NCBI GenBank assembly: GCA_903860995.1
Contig: CAIOSS010000853.1
Coordinates: forward strand, 1-5,302
DNA length: 5,302 bases
Direction of reading: 5' to 3'
From: an uncultured delta proteobacterium
GTDB lineage: Bacteria > Myxococcota_A > Polyangia > Polyangiales > Ga0077539
Below, one piece after another: positions 2,993 through 5,302 of this stretch (positions are counted from its first letter, which is position 1; each line of letters opens with the position of its first letter). A program made the translations under genes and the position numbers. The notes under the pieces were generated by a model. It ran no database searches. It was given only the letters and a program-made list of their open reading frames with translations, and had not been told where the DNA came from.

Positions 2993-5302
2993 CTACGGCT
3001 TCGCCTGCGGGAAGCGATGGGAGCTGGATGAGGCGGGCGGCGTCCGCGTTCCGACACTCATCCGTGGGGTGCCTCGGACCAGGCACACCCGCGAGCGGTC
3101 GCGGAGCGGGGTTCGCGCCCGTGCGACGCTGATACCGAAGGACCCTGCGTTGGGTCCCACGAGCGACACCGAGGGGATGGGCGGAAGCCCCGACGCATTG
3201 CCGAGGAAGACTTGAGCGTAGTTGCCACCGGGGGCGCCCACGACCACGTCAGCGAAGCCGTCGCCATTGAGGTCCCCTGCGCCCGCGACCGAGGAGCCGA
3301 AGCCGTCGGACGCGGTCGATTCCACCCACGTGGCGACGGGCGGCGGGCCGCCGCTGAGGACGCTCCCAAGGTAGAGGGAGGCGGCGTTGTAATTGCCTAC
3401 GATGACGTCGGAGAGCCCGTCGCCATCGACGTCCCCTGCGCCAGCGCCCACTCCGGTGAAGGGATAGAGCGAGAGCGGTGGAGCCCCGATGCGGACCGGG
3501 GCGGCGACTCCGGCAGGCTCACCCAAATACACCCACGTCTGGCCGAGTTGCGCGGAGCCTACCAGGACGTCGGCGTAGCCGTCGCCGTTGACGTCCCCCG
3601 CACCCGATACCGTCACCGGAAGGAAATGCGAGGGATCCCGGGAGCCTGGTACGCTCCAGTTGAGTGGCGTCACCACGGTCGCAGCGCTGGTGGGCCACGG
3701 GCCCGACGTCGGCGGCGCGCTCGCAATGCCCGTCGGGATGCTCGTGGCGCTCCCGAGATACAGGTATCCCGTGCTGAAGTAACCGTGGCGAAGGTAAATG
3801 GGGATATCCGGCAGGTCCGCGTAGACGTAGGTCGATGCCCCCACGAGCACGTCGCCGTAGCCGTCGCCGTTGACGTCCCCCACCCCGGCCACCGAGTCGG
3901 CGAACCTCCCGACGTTGGGGTCGGCCGTCGAGATCGTGCTCGACGGCGACGACGGCAGGCCGCTCGCGCTTCCGAGAAAGACGTCCGCCCGGCTCGACGC
4001 CGTCGCACCGACGACCACATCCGCGTAGCCGTCGCCGTTGACGTCTCCGGCGCTCGAGAGCGACAGGCCGAGCGAGTGCCCGATGGCGTCGGGACCAGTG
4101 ATGGTCGTGGCGGGCGTGGTCGCCAGCCCCGTCGCGTTCCCGAGGTAGACGTAGACGCGCCCGACCCCGCTGGCGGCGCCGTTGGCGACGACCGCGAGGT
4201 CCGCGAACCCGTCGCCGTTGACGTCCCCGGCGCTCACCACGATGCGCCCGAACTCGCCGCCCGCTCCGTCAGGTCCGGTGAGCGTCGTGGCAGGCGTGGT
4301 CGACGGCCCCGTCGCGCTACCGAGGTAGACGTACACGCGCCCGACGCCACCGGCCGCGGCGCTCGCGCCGACCGCGACGTCGGCGAAGCCATCGCCGTTG
4401 GCGTCCACGAAGGTGCCCCAGCTCGAGTCCACGGGCGCGCTCCGCGCTCCGACGGCGAACTCCCACGTCGGCGAGACGAAGGTCCCGAGGCCATCCACCG
4501 CGCGACCAAGGAGGCGCCAGAAGACAACCCCGTGGGGGAGGGGGGCGGTCGGTGCCACGTGGTCGCCCGTGACGTCGAACGCCGCGATGACCTCCGCGCA
4601 AGCGCGGTCGCGACAGACCTGGACGCGGGCACCCGTGGCGCCGCTCGGCAACGACCAGCGGAGGGTCGGCGTGCGCGACGTCACCGTCGCAGTGGACAGC
4701 GGCGCAATCAGCCTCGGAGGCGCCAGCAGCACGCACACCGCCTCGCGGCACACCTGACCTGCGCCACACGCCGCTCCATCGGGTGCGACCGGGTTGCTAC
4801 ACGCCCCAGTCGTCGGGCCGCACGTGCCCGCGACGTGACACGCATCGCTCGTCGCACAGCTCACACCCAGGCAGCGGCACGCATCACCGACGTGGTTGCC
4901 CACCGAGTCGTGCTGGTCGGCGTTGGTCACCGTCGGGCAGTTGTCGTCCCAGTCGAAGACGCCATCGCCGTCTCCGTCCACCGCGGGGCGGTCGATGCGG
5001 AAGCGGATCACCAGGTCGTGGTCCCGCCGCAGCGCGACGAACTCGTTGCGATCGATCGCGCGCCGATCGCGCTCGCGGTCCACCACGCGGACGTCGGCGA
5101 AGCCCAGCTCGCGCCCACCGGGCACGCGCACCCGGATGCGGTACTTCGCGTCCGTCGAGAGGTGGAGCCCTCGCGTGCGCCAGCGCACCCAGAAGTAGCC
5201 GTCGGGGTCGTCGACCGCGCCGTCCTCATCGTCGCCCTCGCAGCGCTCACCCTGGCGTCGCACCCGGATCGCCGCGCCGTCGTGGTCGCGGGTGCGGGTG
5301 AA
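2993..5302 (-). CDS. FG-GAP seven-bladed propeller surface protein (5' end beyond right edge)
   Basis: The frame stays open to the right edge; the GTG at 5263 is internal, because the codons upstream of it are homologous to the paralogue at 498-1. In the window it has 769 residues. From the edge: a beta-rich N-terminal domain with CEGDDEDGAVDD; a thrombospondin type 3-like calcium segment, DGDGDGVFDWDDNCP, near 109-123; a Cys-rich segment to about 185; an Fn3-like domain at about 188-275 (PTLRWSLPSGATGARVQVC); and seven FG-GAP blades at about 290-727, each with a D-x-N/D-G-D-G calcium loop (VDANGDGFAD, AGDVNGDGFAD, AGDVDGDGLSD, AGDLNGDGFAD). Seven blades make a complete integrin-alpha-like propeller. 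The last 42 residues are a basic, Ser/Pro-rich tail without repeat character. A signal peptide is not visible but is expected from the paralogue. Probably a calcium-dependent surface binding or adhesion protein; the ligand is unknown. It is followed after 108 bases by the glycosidase gene. Confidence 0.85.
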   Translation of the reverse strand, partial: FTRTRDHDGAAIRVRRQGERCEGDDEDGAVDDPDGYFWVRWRTRGLHLSTDAKYRIRVRVPGGRELGFADVRVVDRERDRRAIDRNEFVALRRDHDLVIRFRIDRPAVDGDGDGVFDWDDNCPTVTNADQHDSVGNHVGDACRCLGVSCATSDACHVAGTCGPTTGACSNPVAPDGAACGAGQVCREAVCVLLAPPRLIAPLSTATVTSRTPTLRWSLPSGATGARVQVCRDRACAEVIAAFDVTGDHVAPTAPLPHGVVFWRLLGRAVDGLGTFVSPTWEFAVGARSAPVDSSWGTFVDANGDGFADVAVGASAAAGGVGRVYVYLGSATGPSTTPATTLTGPDGAGGEFGRIVVSAGDVNGDGFADLAVVANGAASGVGRVYVYLGNATGLATTPATTITGPDAIGHSLGLSLSSAGDVNGDGYADVVVGATASSRADVFLGSASGLPSSPSSTISTADPNVGRFADSVAGVGDVNGDGYGDVLVGASTYVYADLPDIPIYLRHGYFSTGYLYLGSATSIPTGIASAPPTSGPWPTSAATVVTPLNWSVPGSRDPSHFLPVTVSGAGDVNGDGYADVLVGSAQLGQTWVYLGEPAGVAAPVRIGAPPLSLYPFTGVGAGAGDVDGDGLSDVIVGNYNAASLYLGSVLSGGPPPVATWVESTASDGFGSSVAGAGDLNGDGFADVVVGAPGGNYAQVFLGNASGLPPIPSVSLVGPNAGSFGISVARARTPLRDRSRVCLVRGTPRMSVGTRTPPASSSSHRFPQAKP
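3125..4420 (-). repeat. Seven FG-GAP repeats (beta-propeller)
   Basis: Calcium-loop codons recur near 4390, 4211, 4031, 3863, 3581, 3420 and 3260. The 15-mer GTCGCCGTTGACGTC (plus strand) is identical at 4211, 4031, 3863 and 3581. Most blades span about 160-180 bases; the fourth is stretched to about 280. Closing phrases such as YVYLG, DVFLG and QVFLG recur in each blade. Confidence 0.85.
4031..4406 (-). repeat. 180-bp tandem repeat: blades 1 and 2
   Basis: The first two blades align at DNA level without gaps at an offset of exactly 180 bases. For example GAGGTAGACGTA occurs at 4322 and 4142, and TCGCCGTTG at 4392 and 4212. Identity is far higher than between other blades, pointing to a relatively recent blade duplication. 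Similarity fades past about 4406, into the Fn3-blade junction. Confidence 0.6.
5144..5302. repeat. Near-identical direct repeat, right copy
   Basis: Partner of 1-159 in the same orientation, at an offset of 5143 bases. It ends at the window edge. The three differences are at 5203, 5276 and 5285. They read as one Asp/Asn change, one synonymous change and one Asp/Glu change. Confidence 0.95.

Noticed and set aside
2544..3086. 180-codon minus-strand frame bridging the FG-GAP 3' end and the glycosidase 5' end
   Set aside because: It is out of frame with both genes and crosses the promoter, ribosome site and signal peptide; no recognisable domain.
5263..5263. GTG as the start of the FG-GAP gene
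   Set aside because: The frame stays open upstream to the window edge, and those codons are homologous to codons inside the left paralogue, so this is an internal Val.
1..5302. Mobile element or plasmid flanked by direct repeats
   Set aside because: The flanking repeats are coding segments of paralogous lipoproteins; no transposase, recombinase, replication gene or terminal inverted repeat is present.

Overview
The window is strongly GC-rich, with G or C at most third codon positions. It carries three protein-coding regions, all on the minus strand, so transcription runs from right to left. Every recognisable product is exported and built from surface modules: lipoprotein-type signal peptides, Cys-rich modules, Asp-rich linkers, a thrombospondin type 3-like segment and an FG-GAP beta-propeller. 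This style, with DAGxD-type linkers and FG-GAP lipoproteins, is typical of Myxococcota, particularly Polyangiales/Sandaracinaceae-like genomes. That assignment is inference from style; there is no marker gene.

Layout in order of transcription. (1) 5302-2993: a large FG-GAP protein whose 5' end lies beyond the right edge. It has an N-terminal beta domain, a thrombospondin type 3-like calcium loop, a Cys-rich segment, an Fn3-like domain, seven FG-GAP blades and a short basic tail. (2) 2992-2885: a 108-base gap with a candidate sigma70-type promoter and a clear ribosome binding site. (3) 2884-860: a secreted, probably lipid-anchored protein with two copies of a six-Cys module, Asp-periodic linkers and a C-terminal clan GH-A, GH51-like glycosidase domain. 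(4) 859-499: a 361-base gap with small inverted repeats and no convincing gene. (5) 498-1: the N-terminus of a second FG-GAP-type lipoprotein, cut by the left edge. It has a strong Shine-Dalgarno and a lipoprotein signal peptide.

The main structural surprise is that bases 1-159 and 5144-5302 are the same sequence with three substitutions. The window therefore begins and ends inside the same near-identical coding segment. Joining the left N-terminus to the right body at that repeat would give one complete in-frame lipoprotein of about 882 residues. The window thus looks like one period, about 5143 bp, of a tandem duplication, or a contig ending in a shared paralogous repeat. Simple circularity is less likely because of the three substitutions.

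Together the genes suggest a cell-surface module: a calcium-dependent propeller lipoprotein for adhesion or binding, next to a surface glycosidase with duplicated Cys-rich accessory modules. Direct cooperation between them is inference from adjacency. No RNA gene, CRISPR array, insertion sequence or replication gene was seen.
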